NCBI GenBank assembly: GCA_903868035.1
Contig: CAIPTQ010000275.1
Coordinates: 1-23,358 of the forward strand
Origin: an uncultured Phycisphaerales bacterium
Lineage (GTDB): Bacteria; Planctomycetota; Phycisphaerae; WQYP01
Reading direction: 5' to 3'
DNA: 23,358 nt
In this document: positions 7,841-14,789 of the stretch, piece by piece
Layout of the letters: each line of letters starts with the position of its first letter
How positions within the stretch are numbered: position 1 is the stretch's first letter
Made by a program: the position numbers and the translations under genes
The notes under the pieces: generated by a model
Database searches by the model: none
What the model saw: the letters and a program-made list of their open reading frames with translations, nothing else
What the model was told of the DNA's origin: nothing

Positions 7841-8922
7841 TTTGTCTCCAGGTCTGCTGGTTTGCTGGCCGGCTGGTCCAGTTGCCGGGCGGTGCGTTCC
7901 CAGACCAACTCGACGGACAGGCCATTCATGCACGAGTGGTGGTCGCACTCGCGGCGGCGGCAGGGATAGCAGGGGACGTCGTGGCGGAGAACCTGATCGA
8001 TGCGGCCGTAGGGGGCGGCATAGTCGATGGCGGTGGGGCCGTAGAGGGCGACGACGGGCTGGTCGAGGGCGGCGGCCAGATGGATGGGGCCGGAGTCGTG
8101 GCCGATGATGAGACGCGCGCGGGCCAGGAGGGCGATCATGGTGGCCAGATCGGTGCGGCCGGCGAGGTTGAGGAAAGTTTCGAGTTTCGAGTTTCGGGTT
8201 TCAAGTTGGGAGTGGATTTGGTCGCAGAGGGGTTTTTCGTCGGGGGAACCGAGCAGGACGACGTTGTGGCCGGAATCGAGGAGGTGCCCGACGAGTTGCG
8301 TGTAGCGGTCGATGGGCCAGCGTTTGGTGTTCCAGCGTGCGCCGGGGCAGACGGCGACGAAGGCCGAATGACGGATGGCGGAGGTTTCAAGGAATTGTTG
8401 GGCGGCCAGGACGGCGGCGGGCTGAAGCGGGAGGTGGAATTGCGCGGGGGCGTCGGGGTTCGTGCCCAGCGGGCGGCCGAGGCCGCGCATGCGATCGACG
8501 GAGAGCGTGCGGCGGCCCTTGTGGGGGAAATGGATTTTATGGGTGTAGGCCAAGGTGGAGCCTTCGCCGCCGTGGGCCCAGCCGATGCGCATTTTGGCAC
8601 CGGTGATGCGGGTGAGAAAGCCGGTGCGGAGGAGCCCCTGGCCGTCGATGACGGCATCGTAGCGGTTGGCGCGGAGGGTGTGCAGCAGGCCGTGGAAGAG
8701 GGTGAAGGCGGAGGGCTTGTACCACCAGGGTCCGAGGCGTTTGCGGTCGAAGAGGAGGATATTGCTCAGCGCGTCATGGCCCTGGATGAGGGGGACGAAG
8801 GCGGGATGGATCAGCCAGTCGATGCGGGCGTCGGGCAGGGCGGCGCGCAGGTCGCACAGGAGGGGCAGGGTATTGGCGACGTCGCCGAGGGAGGAGGGTT
8901 TGATGATCAAAATGCGCGACAC
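7837..8922 (-). CDS. GT9-family glycosyltransferase (LPS heptosyltransferase-like)
   Basis: A 361-residue GT-B enzyme of the ADP-heptose:LPS heptosyltransferase family (WaaC/WaaF), which adds sugars to the lipopolysaccharide core on the inner membrane. It opens with SRILIIKPSSLGDVANTLPL, a hallmark of the family. Then VIDGQGLLRTGFLTRITGAK and, in the nucleotide-sugar domain, CPGARWNTKRWP near 192-203, NLAGRTDLATMIALLARARL, IGHDSGPIHLAAAL (275-286) and VALYGPT. The start is GTG at 8922, with AAGG a few bases upstream and the previous stop 12 bases away. A 7-base tandem repeat at 8175-8209 encodes QLETRNSKLETF (about 239-250) in a loop before the conserved NLAG strand. A weaker one may encode SAIRHSAF (181-188) before VAVCPGARW. 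The acceptor cannot be told from sequence. The gene ends in a 4-base overlap with maf. Confidence 0.88.
   Translation of the reverse strand: MSRILIIKPSSLGDVANTLPLLCDLRAALPDARIDWLIHPAFVPLIQGHDALSNILLFDRKRLGPWWYKPSAFTLFHGLLHTLRANRYDAVIDGQGLLRTGFLTRITGAKMRIGWAHGGEGSTLAYTHKIHFPHKGRRTLSVDRMRGLGRPLGTNPDAPAQFHLPLQPAAVLAAQQFLETSAIRHSAFVAVCPGARWNTKRWPIDRYTQLVGHLLDSGHNVVLLGSPDEKPLCDQIHSQLETRNSKLETFLNLAGRTDLATMIALLARARLIIGHDSGPIHLAAALDQPVVALYGPTAIDYAAPYGRIDQVLRHDVPCYPCRRRECDHHSCMNGLSVELVWERTARQLDQPASKPADLETK
8175..8209. repeat. heptanucleotide tandem repeat inside the GT9 gene
   Basis: Five imperfect units on the plus strand: AAGTTTC, GAGTTTC, GAGTTTC, GGGTTTC, AAGTTGG. This differs from the maf arrays by a T-to-G change at the third base of the unit. 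The coding strand gives QLETRNSKLETF. Confidence 0.85.
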
Positions 8923-8934
8923 AATACGCCTTGT

Positions 8935-9435
8935 TTAACAGGAAAAGTTAAATCGCAGGTCCGGGCGAAAACTCCGCACATGTCCCAGCACGTCCGTCAG
9001 TTCCAGATCCAGGTCATCACAACTGATAGTGTATGTGCGTTCGTTTTTCAAATGCACAACAACAACCTCATGTGTCCACCTCCCTGAGCGTACGTTCTTC
9101 CGCTCGAGTGCTGAAATTTCAGACCAGGGGATTATGCCCGTTCCCCATCGCCGATGCTCGATTCCTTCCTCGCTGATGATGAGCACGGGTTTCGACACAA
9201 ACAAGCGGCGGAGGATATCGAGAAGAACGCATACGAAAAGGAAACTTAAACACCAACCGTATGTGCGTAGTTTCCATGAGGAGGACGTCACGAAGTACAC
9301 GGCGATGAAACCAAAAATAAACGTGCCCAAGGCGTATCCAACCAGTTTTCCCTTCGCGTAATGACCATAAATGGTCGGCTTTGACGGGAGAGTTCCGAGC
9401 ATCCGTTGATTCATGGTGTCTGGCCCGCTCATCAT
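8935..9435 (-). CDS. membrane protein with a PH-like C-terminal domain, unknown function
   Basis: About 166 residues when started at the ATG at 9435. Other starts in frame are ATGs at 9432 and 9414 and an upstream one at 9537. A hydrophilic N-terminus is followed by two hydrophobic segments (LVGYALGTFIFGFIAVYFVTS and WCLSFLFVCVLLDILRRLF). A soluble part beginning KPVLIISEEGIEHRRWGTG has alternating strands (IPWSEISALERKNV, HEVVVVHLKNERTYTISCDDLD) and a final amphipathic helix. This layout resembles bacterial PH-like proteins of the STM3941/YdbT kind, where the PH fold follows two membrane helices. It is a resemblance, not a firm assignment. Base composition is lower in GC than that of its neighbours, and the codon use looks different, so recent acquisition is possible. 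It ends 12 bases before the GT9 start and may be co-transcribed. Confidence 0.65.
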   Translation of the reverse strand: MMSGPDTMNQRMLGTLPSKPTIYGHYAKGKLVGYALGTFIFGFIAVYFVTSSSWKLRTYGWCLSFLFVCVLLDILRRLFVSKPVLIISEEGIEHRRWGTGIIPWSEISALERKNVRSGRWTHEVVVVHLKNERTYTISCDDLDLELTDVLGHVRSFRPDLRFNFSC

Positions 9436-9599
9436 CTTGATCCACACCTTGCGACTGACGACTGGCATTACTGTAACATGAGGCACACTATGGGAGAATC
9501 CCACGTGCCAAAATGTCGCGCCGTCACCTTCCCTCACCCCCGCGCGTATACTTCCTCGAACCGCACGTTGTACGCTTTGTTTTTTCCAGGGAGTTGTTC

Positions 9600-11396
9600 A
9601 TGCTGAATCGCCGTCACACTTTCGCGGCATTATGTGCCGCCATCCTCCTGGCCGCCGGCACAATCCCATCGGCCCGTGCCCAGATCCTCGCCGACAAAGT
9701 CCCCGCCAACGCCCTCCTCTACGCCGGCTGGGCCGGCTCGGACGCCCTCGGCCCCGCCTACGACGGCTCGCACCTCAAAGCGTTCCTCAATGCGCTCAAC
9801 CTGCCCAAGTTCGTCGGCGACCGCTTCAGCCAGGCCATGGCCAGAGAGACCGATCCGCAGAAAATCGAGCAGGCCAAATTCGCCCAGGAACTCCTCACGG
9901 CGGTCGCCAAGTCCCCCACGGCGGTGTACGTCGGGCCGCTGGATTTCGCGATCAACCCCGCCCAGCCCGTGCCGCGGATCGCCATTTTTTCCAAGATCGG
10001 CAAGGCCCAGGCCGGCCCGATGGCCACGCGCCTGAGCACGGCCATTGCGCTCAATCGCCAGCCCGGTCAGCCCCAGGCCGCCGCGGTTGCCGTCGGCGAG
10101 TTCCTGCTGTTGTACATAGGCGACGCCAACATCCAGGACCGCCTGGCGGGCGAACCGGCCGTCCTCCATTCCCTGGCCGAATCCGAAGCGTTCAAAAAAG
10201 CCTTCGCCCACCTGGGCCCCGCCGCCGGCAAGGCCGCGGCCAGCGTCTACTTTGATGGGCAGGCCACCGTGGAAATGATCGCCACCGCCGTGCAGGCCGG
10301 CACCAACGCCCAGGCCCGCCAGCTCTACCCGGCGCTGGCCGACGGCCTGGGGCTCAACAGCCTCCAGCAGTTCGCCTGGGCCGGCAGCTTCGACGGGGCC
10401 GACTGGCAGGCCGCCACGTTCCTGGGTATGCGCGACCGGCGGCCCGGGCTGCTGGCGTTCTTCGACAACAAGCCCCTGTCCCAGGAATCGCTCAAGCTCA
10501 TCCCCAAGTCCGCCACCTCCGCCGGGGCGTTCCGCTTCGACGGCATGCGGCTCCTGGACGACATCACCAACACCGCCGCCAAAATCAACGACCAATATCC
10601 CAAGCAAATCGAAACCTTCCTCACCAACGTCTACATCTGGACCGGCATCGACCTGAAGCGCGAACTGCTGCCGGCCTTCGGCGATGAGTTCGTCTACTAC
10701 GGCTCCCCCGCGGGCGCGGGCAACTCGCTCCGCGGCTTTGCGCTGGTCAACCGCCTGCGCGACGCCAAAAAGGCCAATGCCGCGGTCTCGGCCGTCGAAA
10801 ACTTCGTCAACCTCATGATTGAGCAGAATAATCCCAACAGCAAGGTGCAGTTCAAGACCCAGGCCCTGCCGGCGCCCTGGGACAAGGTCACCGCCCACAT
10901 CATGCCGCTGGACAACGTCACCCCCGCCTGGGCGATCCACGACGGCGTCTTCTTTTTCTCCCTGAGCCTGCCGGGCCTGCAGAGCGCCATGGAAATGACC
11001 GCCGGCACCAAGCCGTCCATCCTGGATAACCCGCAGTTTGTCGCATTGCGCAAGAAGCTGGGGCACGATTCCTTCGCCGCCTTTTCGTATGCGGACTTGG
11101 GCCGGAGCGCCCCGGAAACTTATGAACTGCTCAACCACGCCCTGACCACCGCCCTGGCGCGCAATCCCGATCCCCAGGCGTACATCCTGCCGCCGCTCGA
11201 CAAGATCACGCCCGCGCTGGGGCCGTGCCTGAAGGTCAGTTGGACCGACAACGAAGGCTATCACGCCCAGGAAACCAGCCCCTTCCCGCTGGCGGGCTAC
11301 CTGAGCCCCAGCCAGTACATCGGGCTGCTGTTCCTCGAGCAATACCAGCGGCGCCAGCAACCGCCGGCAACCACCCCAGCGCCCGGGATGCCCTGA
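9600..11396 (+). CDS. secreted DUF3352-like protein, short paralogue
   Basis: A 598-residue protein of unknown function. Residues 1-27 are a Sec signal peptide (basic MLNRRH, hydrophobic core, cleavage expected after SARA). The mature part starts ILADKVPANALLYAGWAGSDALGPAYDGSHL. It is closely parallel to the protein encoded convergently at 11498-13747 (RVPQESILYVGWAGAEALGPQYAQSNL). Both later share GLNSLQQFAWAGSFDG / GLNSLTQMAMVSGFDG, LLPAFGDEFVYY / LLAPLGDEWIFY and a final SPFPLAGY / SAFPGAEL. They are therefore paralogues over the full length of this one. The general pattern suggests the DUF3352 family, known from cyanobacteria and planctomycetes without a defined role. The ATG at 9600 has AGGGAG 6 bases upstream; the frame is open back to 9513 but without a ribosome site. 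The C-terminus is Pro/Gln-rich and lacks the pilin-like tail of the paralogue. Confidence 0.8.
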   Translation: MLNRRHTFAALCAAILLAAGTIPSARAQILADKVPANALLYAGWAGSDALGPAYDGSHLKAFLNALNLPKFVGDRFSQAMARETDPQKIEQAKFAQELLTAVAKSPTAVYVGPLDFAINPAQPVPRIAIFSKIGKAQAGPMATRLSTAIALNRQPGQPQAAAVAVGEFLLLYIGDANIQDRLAGEPAVLHSLAESEAFKKAFAHLGPAAGKAAASVYFDGQATVEMIATAVQAGTNAQARQLYPALADGLGLNSLQQFAWAGSFDGADWQAATFLGMRDRRPGLLAFFDNKPLSQESLKLIPKSATSAGAFRFDGMRLLDDITNTAAKINDQYPKQIETFLTNVYIWTGIDLKRELLPAFGDEFVYYGSPAGAGNSLRGFALVNRLRDAKKANAAVSAVENFVNLMIEQNNPNSKVQFKTQALPAPWDKVTAHIMPLDNVTPAWAIHDGVFFFSLSLPGLQSAMEMTAGTKPSILDNPQFVALRKKLGHDSFAAFSYADLGRSAPETYELLNHALTTALARNPDPQAYILPPLDKITPALGPCLKVSWTDNEGYHAQETSPFPLAGYLSPSQYIGLLFLEQYQRRQQPPATTPAPGMP

Positions 11397-11414
11397 TAGC
11401 CTGTGGGCATTTTT
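11388..11414 (+). terminator. possible terminator overlapping the stop codon of the 9600 gene
   Basis: ATGCCC (11388-11393) pairs with GGGCAT (11405-11410), extendable by two G-T pairs. The loop contains the TGA stop and TTTTC follows. The stem is short, so termination strength is uncertain. Confidence 0.4.
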
Positions 11415-11422
11415 CATGCGCG

Positions 11423-11485
11423 GGTAGCGGTTCATCGCGGAGTTTGTCGCTCCCTGACGGTCGCGGCTCCGATTATTCCGCTACC
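11423..11485. repeat. structured intergenic element containing a 24-bp interspersed repeat
   Basis: Outer inverted repeats GGTAGCGG (11423-11430) and CCGCTACC (11478-11485) are perfect over 8 bp. An inner pair CGGAG/CTCCG nests inside. Between them lies a 24-base sequence at 11446-11469 starting GTCGCTCCCTGACGG. Its inverted copy, 23 of 24 bases identical, is at 21725-21748. It lies between two convergent genes, so it may fold as a hairpin at both transcript ends. Confidence 0.75.
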
Positions 11486-11497
11486 GACGAAATGCTT

Positions 11498-13747
11498 TTA
11501 GGGCATCGCCGCGCCGTCCACGAATCCTCCCGCGCGCAGCAGCGCCTTCACATCCACCTCGGCCTTGCCGGCCTTCTTGAGGGCGGCGTTGGTCGCCTCA
11601 AAAGCCGTCGGCATCCGCGTCCAGAGGATGAATTCTACGTGCCCGTCCCGGAACGCGACATTCAACCCGTCAGGCGTGCCGGCGTTGGACTTTTCGTAGG
11701 CCATGATCACGCCGGCGTCGAGATCTGATTTACCGTCCTTGCCCAGATAGACAAAGTCGCAGTGTGCCGCCACCTCCACCGAGAACTTCGCAAAATCATC
11801 CTTCGCCAGCTTCTCGAGCTCCGGCGTCAGCTCCAGCGGCGTGGTGCCCGCGCGGCGGCTCACCAGGCTCTTGGGCGAAATCATCCCGTCGGCCACCAGC
11901 CGCGCCAGATCGTCGGGCAGCGCCTCCTTGTGATCCGAGGCGTACACCAGCGACGACTGCGCCACGCCCCGCAGATTCGCCATGTCCACGTTGCGCGAAG
12001 CCACTGCGGGGCCGTTCATCGCCACCCGGGGAATCGTCATCATGCCGCCCACCGCCAGCCCGGTCACCAGCCCGGGGCCCAACTGCTGGCCGCCCAGTAG
12101 TTCGGCGCCCGGAAAGGCGGACTTGCCCGAGCTGTGAAAGCCGTCGGCCTCCGACCAGACAATCGTCGCCCCGGGCGGCATGAACTGGGCCACCCGGTCG
12201 CCCTCCGGCAGAAGCTCCATCGGCACGTCAAAGCCGGCCTGGCGGATCACCGGGAAAATTCCCAACGCCATGCGGCGCAGTTCCGGATACAGCTTCGCCG
12301 GATATGTGTAGGAAATCGAAACCGGTTTGACATTCTGCGGCAGGGCCGCGCGGGCGGCCTTGTAGCTCTCGTTCTCCACGACGGACGGCAGCTTGTTCTC
12401 CACCTGCTTGATCGCCCCGCCGATCCCGCCCAGCGACGAGATATACAGCATGTCGTTCTTCACGCCCCAGGCGACGCTGTATTGCAGGAACGCCAGCATC
12501 GAGACTTCCGTCTTGGCGGCGGTGACTTTTTCGATTTTGATGGGGACGTTGGGAATGGCGTTGAAGAGCGTCTCCAGTTTGGCGAGGGACTTGGCGAAGG
12601 TCGCGCCGTCCTTCAAATGCAGCACCAACGCCGGCGAATTGCCGCCTTCATCGGATATCGGGGCGCGATAGAAGATCCATTCATCCCCCAGCGGCGCCAG
12701 CAGATCCCGCTCCACTTCCAGCCCCAGGCTGGCGTTCACGGTGCCCACGCCCGCGTCAAAATCCTTCAGCGTCGGCGCATCGATCTTGCCGATGACCGTG
12801 CGCGCCTCCGTATACGCCTTGTGCAGATCCATTTTCCAGGCCCCGAACGCCGCCGCATCCTTGGGCACCACCGCCAGCGCGCCGTCCGACAGCGGCTCAC
12901 TGGCCTGCAGGGTCATGATCCCCTTGCGCGGGCCATTGACCCCCAGATACGAATGCTCGCTCCACCCCTTGCCGTCGAAGCCGCTGACCATCGCCATCTG
13001 CGTGAGGCTGTTGAGTCCCAGCGCCTCCAGCGCGGCCGGAACCTTCTCCTTGACCACCGGCGGCGTGTTGGGAATTTTCGCCAAACCTTCATTGAGCGTC
13101 GCCAGGCCCTTGGTGAAATCGAGATACATGGTGAGCGCCGGCGCCGCCTGCTGGACCTTGCTCATCGCCGCCTGATACGCCGGCACCGCCGCCAGGCCGC
13201 CGCCTTTCCGCAGTTCCGCCAATGTGTCGGCCTTGCCGAACATCAGCATCACCGTCGCGCCCTCCTGCACGGCACGCATCGGAAGAAATGGATTCTGCGG
13301 CGCCGCGGCAATGGCTTCGTTGAGCAAGTCCATGACGGTCTTGGCGTCGGCACCGGCCTCGCAGATCACGCCGAAACGAAATCCGGGCATGGCCGCCGAG
13401 TAATCCAGCGGGCAGAAATAGAACGCCGTCGGATGCCGCCATGCCACGCCCAGGCCCTGCTGCAGTTTCGCGATCACCTTGGGGGCGTTGGGGTCGCGCG
13501 CCGCGGCCATTTCGACGAGCTTGGGCAGTTGCTTGTTGACGAAGTCGGCGATCGCCGAGGCGTCCAGAAGCCCCTTGAGATTCGACTGCGCATACTGGGG
13601 CCCCAGGGCCTCCGCCCCGGCCCAGCCGACATACAGAATGCTCTCCTGCGGCACCCGATCATCCAGCGCCCCGGCCCGCGCCGACGCCCCCGCGCCGACC
13701 ATCAATGCCACCGCCACCAACCACGACCCGCGGGAAAACCGTTTCAT
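11498..13747 (-). CDS. secreted DUF3352-like protein with pilin-like C-terminal extension
   Basis: 749 residues. A Sec signal (MKRFSRGSW, hydrophobic core, cleavage after SARA) leads into about 530 residues paralogous to the convergent neighbour. Then comes an extension the neighbour lacks. A hydrophobic helix (about 557-577, GPGLVTGLAVGGMMTIPRVA) is followed by NVDMANLRGVAQSSLVYASD, PDDLARLVADGMISPKSLVS and NVAFRDGHVEF (696-706). That succession (membrane helix, then SNLR-x-I-like helix with a YA-x-D turn, P-D-x-L-x-x-L, and the DGHVEF strand) is the layout of planctomycete prepilin-like proteins, though with no N-terminal prepilin signal and with Thr where the HX9DG His would be. It is probably a fusion anchoring the domain in the membrane. 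AAGGAG lies 6 bases before the ATG. The function is unknown. The 5' leader is unusually structured. Confidence 0.8.
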   Translation of the reverse strand: MKRFSRGSWLVAVALMVGAGASARAGALDDRVPQESILYVGWAGAEALGPQYAQSNLKGLLDASAIADFVNKQLPKLVEMAAARDPNAPKVIAKLQQGLGVAWRHPTAFYFCPLDYSAAMPGFRFGVICEAGADAKTVMDLLNEAIAAAPQNPFLPMRAVQEGATVMLMFGKADTLAELRKGGGLAAVPAYQAAMSKVQQAAPALTMYLDFTKGLATLNEGLAKIPNTPPVVKEKVPAALEALGLNSLTQMAMVSGFDGKGWSEHSYLGVNGPRKGIMTLQASEPLSDGALAVVPKDAAAFGAWKMDLHKAYTEARTVIGKIDAPTLKDFDAGVGTVNASLGLEVERDLLAPLGDEWIFYRAPISDEGGNSPALVLHLKDGATFAKSLAKLETLFNAIPNVPIKIEKVTAAKTEVSMLAFLQYSVAWGVKNDMLYISSLGGIGGAIKQVENKLPSVVENESYKAARAALPQNVKPVSISYTYPAKLYPELRRMALGIFPVIRQAGFDVPMELLPEGDRVAQFMPPGATIVWSEADGFHSSGKSAFPGAELLGGQQLGPGLVTGLAVGGMMTIPRVAMNGPAVASRNVDMANLRGVAQSSLVYASDHKEALPDDLARLVADGMISPKSLVSRRAGTTPLELTPELEKLAKDDFAKFSVEVAAHCDFVYLGKDGKSDLDAGVIMAYEKSNAGTPDGLNVAFRDGHVEFILWTRMPTAFEATNAALKKAGKAEVDVKALLRAGGFVDGAAMP

Positions 13748-13766
13748 GAAAATCTCCTTCTACATA

Positions 13767-13862
13767 TGACAGAAACGCTGTCAGACATTCTGGAACCCTT
13801 ACAACAAGAGGGTAAACAATACCCCTTTGGTAGTTCTACGACAACTGCGGGGTATAGGTTAC
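13767..13862 (-). promoter_or_regulatory. dyad-rich leader upstream of the 13747 gene
   Basis: Three inverted repeats follow each other in the 115 bases before the start codon. The largest has arms 13812-13825 and 13849-13862, 12 of 14 bases paired (GTAAACAATACCCC / GGGGTATAGGTTAC on the plus strand), with a smaller GTAG-TT-CTAC dyad in its loop. ACCCT (13795-13799) / AGGGT (13809-13813) overlaps the first arm by two bases. TGACAG (13767-13772) / CTGTCA (13778-13783) is nearest to the ribosome site. It could be a structured RNA leader or an operator region; no known riboswitch class is recognised. Confidence 0.5.
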
Positions 13863-13940
13863 AAACGGAACCCGTCGCGTCAGCAAGGGCGAGGACTGGG
13901 CAAAACGGAACCCGTCGCGTAAGCAAGGGTAAGCAAGGGT
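13863..13940. repeat. 28-bp direct repeat pair plus short third copy
   Basis: A 28-base unit at 13863-13890 recurs at 13903-13930 (26 of 28 identical), 40 bases apart. Each starts AAACGGAACCCGTCGCGT and ends AGCAAGGG. The last 10 bases (AAGCAAGGGT) are repeated once more at 13931-13940. It lies between the divergent 13747 gene and queC and abuts the large dyad ending at 13862. It is probably an intergenic interspersed repeat. Confidence 0.8.
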
Positions 13941-14004
13941 GACCAGCGTTCCAGGCGCTTGACCCCTGGCCCGTCGGCAACCCATCATGTGGGGCGAGGT
14001 GCTT

Positions 14005-14730
14005 ATGCGGAATGATAAAAAAGCGGTGGTGCTGCTCTCCGGCGGGCTGGATTCCGCCACCGTCCTGGGCCTGGCCGCCGCCCAGGGGTTCCAGATTGCC
14101 GCCCTCTCCTTCGACTACGGCCAGCGCCACGCCCGCGAAATCGCCTGTGCCGCCGCCCTCGCCCGCCACTACCGCGTCCTCCGCCACGAAACCCTGACCA
14201 TCGACCTCCGCGCCTTCGGCGGCAGCGCCCTGACCGCCAACATCCCCGTCCCCAAGGACGCCTTGGAGAATCCGGCCCATAAAAAATCAAAAATCAAAAA
14301 TCATAAATCAAAAATCCCAGTCACCTACGTCCCCGCCCGCAATACCGTTTTCCTCTCCTTCGCCCTGGGCCTGGCGGAGGTGACGGGTGCGTTCGACATA
14401 TTTATCGGCGTGAATGCGATTGATTTTTCGGGGTATCCGGATTGCCGGCCGGAGTTTATCGCGGCATTTGAGCGGGTGGCGAATCTGGCGACGCGGGCGG
14501 GCGTGGAGGGTGGGCGCTTTCGCATCCATGCGCCGCTAATTCAGATGAGCAAGGCCCAGATCATCCGGAAGGGGCTGCGCCTGGGCGTGCCGTATGAGCT
14601 GACGCACTCGTGCTATGATCCGAGTGCGGAGGGGAAGGCGTGCGGGCATTGTGATTCGTGTTTGCTGCGGCTGGCGGGGTTTCGGGAGGCGGGGGTGAGG
14701 GATCCGGTGGGGTATGCGTTATCCCCTTGA
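14005..14730 (+). CDS. queC: 7-cyano-7-deazaguanine synthase
   Basis: A 241-residue enzyme that converts 7-carboxy-7-deazaguanine to preQ0 with ATP and ammonia, in the queuosine pathway. The PP-loop SGGLDSAT is at 12-19. The family block [22 protein letters not shown] is at about 104-125, then [17 protein letters not shown]. The zinc-binding C-terminus [20 protein letters not shown] has four Cys. The ATG at 14005 has GAGG 5 bases upstream; an ATG 6 codons earlier has no ribosome site. Between [14 protein letters not shown] and [10 protein letters not shown] an insertion [12 protein letters not shown] (93-104) is encoded by a 7-base tandem repeat. All catalytic blocks are intact, so the enzyme is probably active. 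No other queuosine gene is in the window and no preQ1 riboswitch was found in the leader. Confidence 0.95.
   Translation: MRNDKKAVVLLSGGLDSATVLGLAAAQGFQIAALSFDYGQRHAREIACAAALARHYRVLRHETLTIDLRAFGGSALTANIPVPKDALENPAHKKSKIKNHKSKIPVTYVPARNTVFLSFALGLAEVTGAFDIFIGVNAIDFSGYPDCRPEFIAAFERVANLATRAGVEGGRFRIHAPLIQMSKAQIIRKGLRLGVPYELTHSCYDPSAEGKACGHCDSCLLRLAGFREAGVRDPVGYALSP
14282..14316. repeat. heptanucleotide tandem repeat inside queC
   Basis: Five units: AAAAATC three times, ATAAATC, AAAAATC. The complement unit is GATTTTT, one base from the maf unit GATTTTC. It encodes [12 protein letters not shown] and is strikingly AT-rich inside a GC-rich gene. Confidence 0.92.
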
Positions 14731-14789
14731 AGTCCGGCAGGTTGCTTCGTATGCTCTTGAAGAGGCTTTGAAAGGTGAAAGGTGAACCT

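Noticed and set aside
9449..9552. Promoters for the 9600 gene: TTGCGA/TGTAAC at 9449-9477 and TATACT at 9547-9552
   Set aside because: The first matches only 4 of 6 in each box and the second has no -35; not good enough to list as features.
9630..11435. 601-codon open frame on the minus strand opposite the secreted protein gene
   Set aside because: Shadow of a GC-rich gene with high third-position GC. Its translation is Gly/Val/Gln/Asp-rich with no motif, while the plus frame has a signal peptide and paralogue. Similar long shadows at 12134-13942 (+), 7882-9087 (+), 5350-6546 (+), 4205-5236 (+) and 588-1679 (+) were rejected for the same reason.
13748..14004. preQ1 riboswitch before queC
   Set aside because: No preQ1-I or preQ1-II pattern was recognised on the plus strand; the dyads there make better sense as a leader of the opposite gene.
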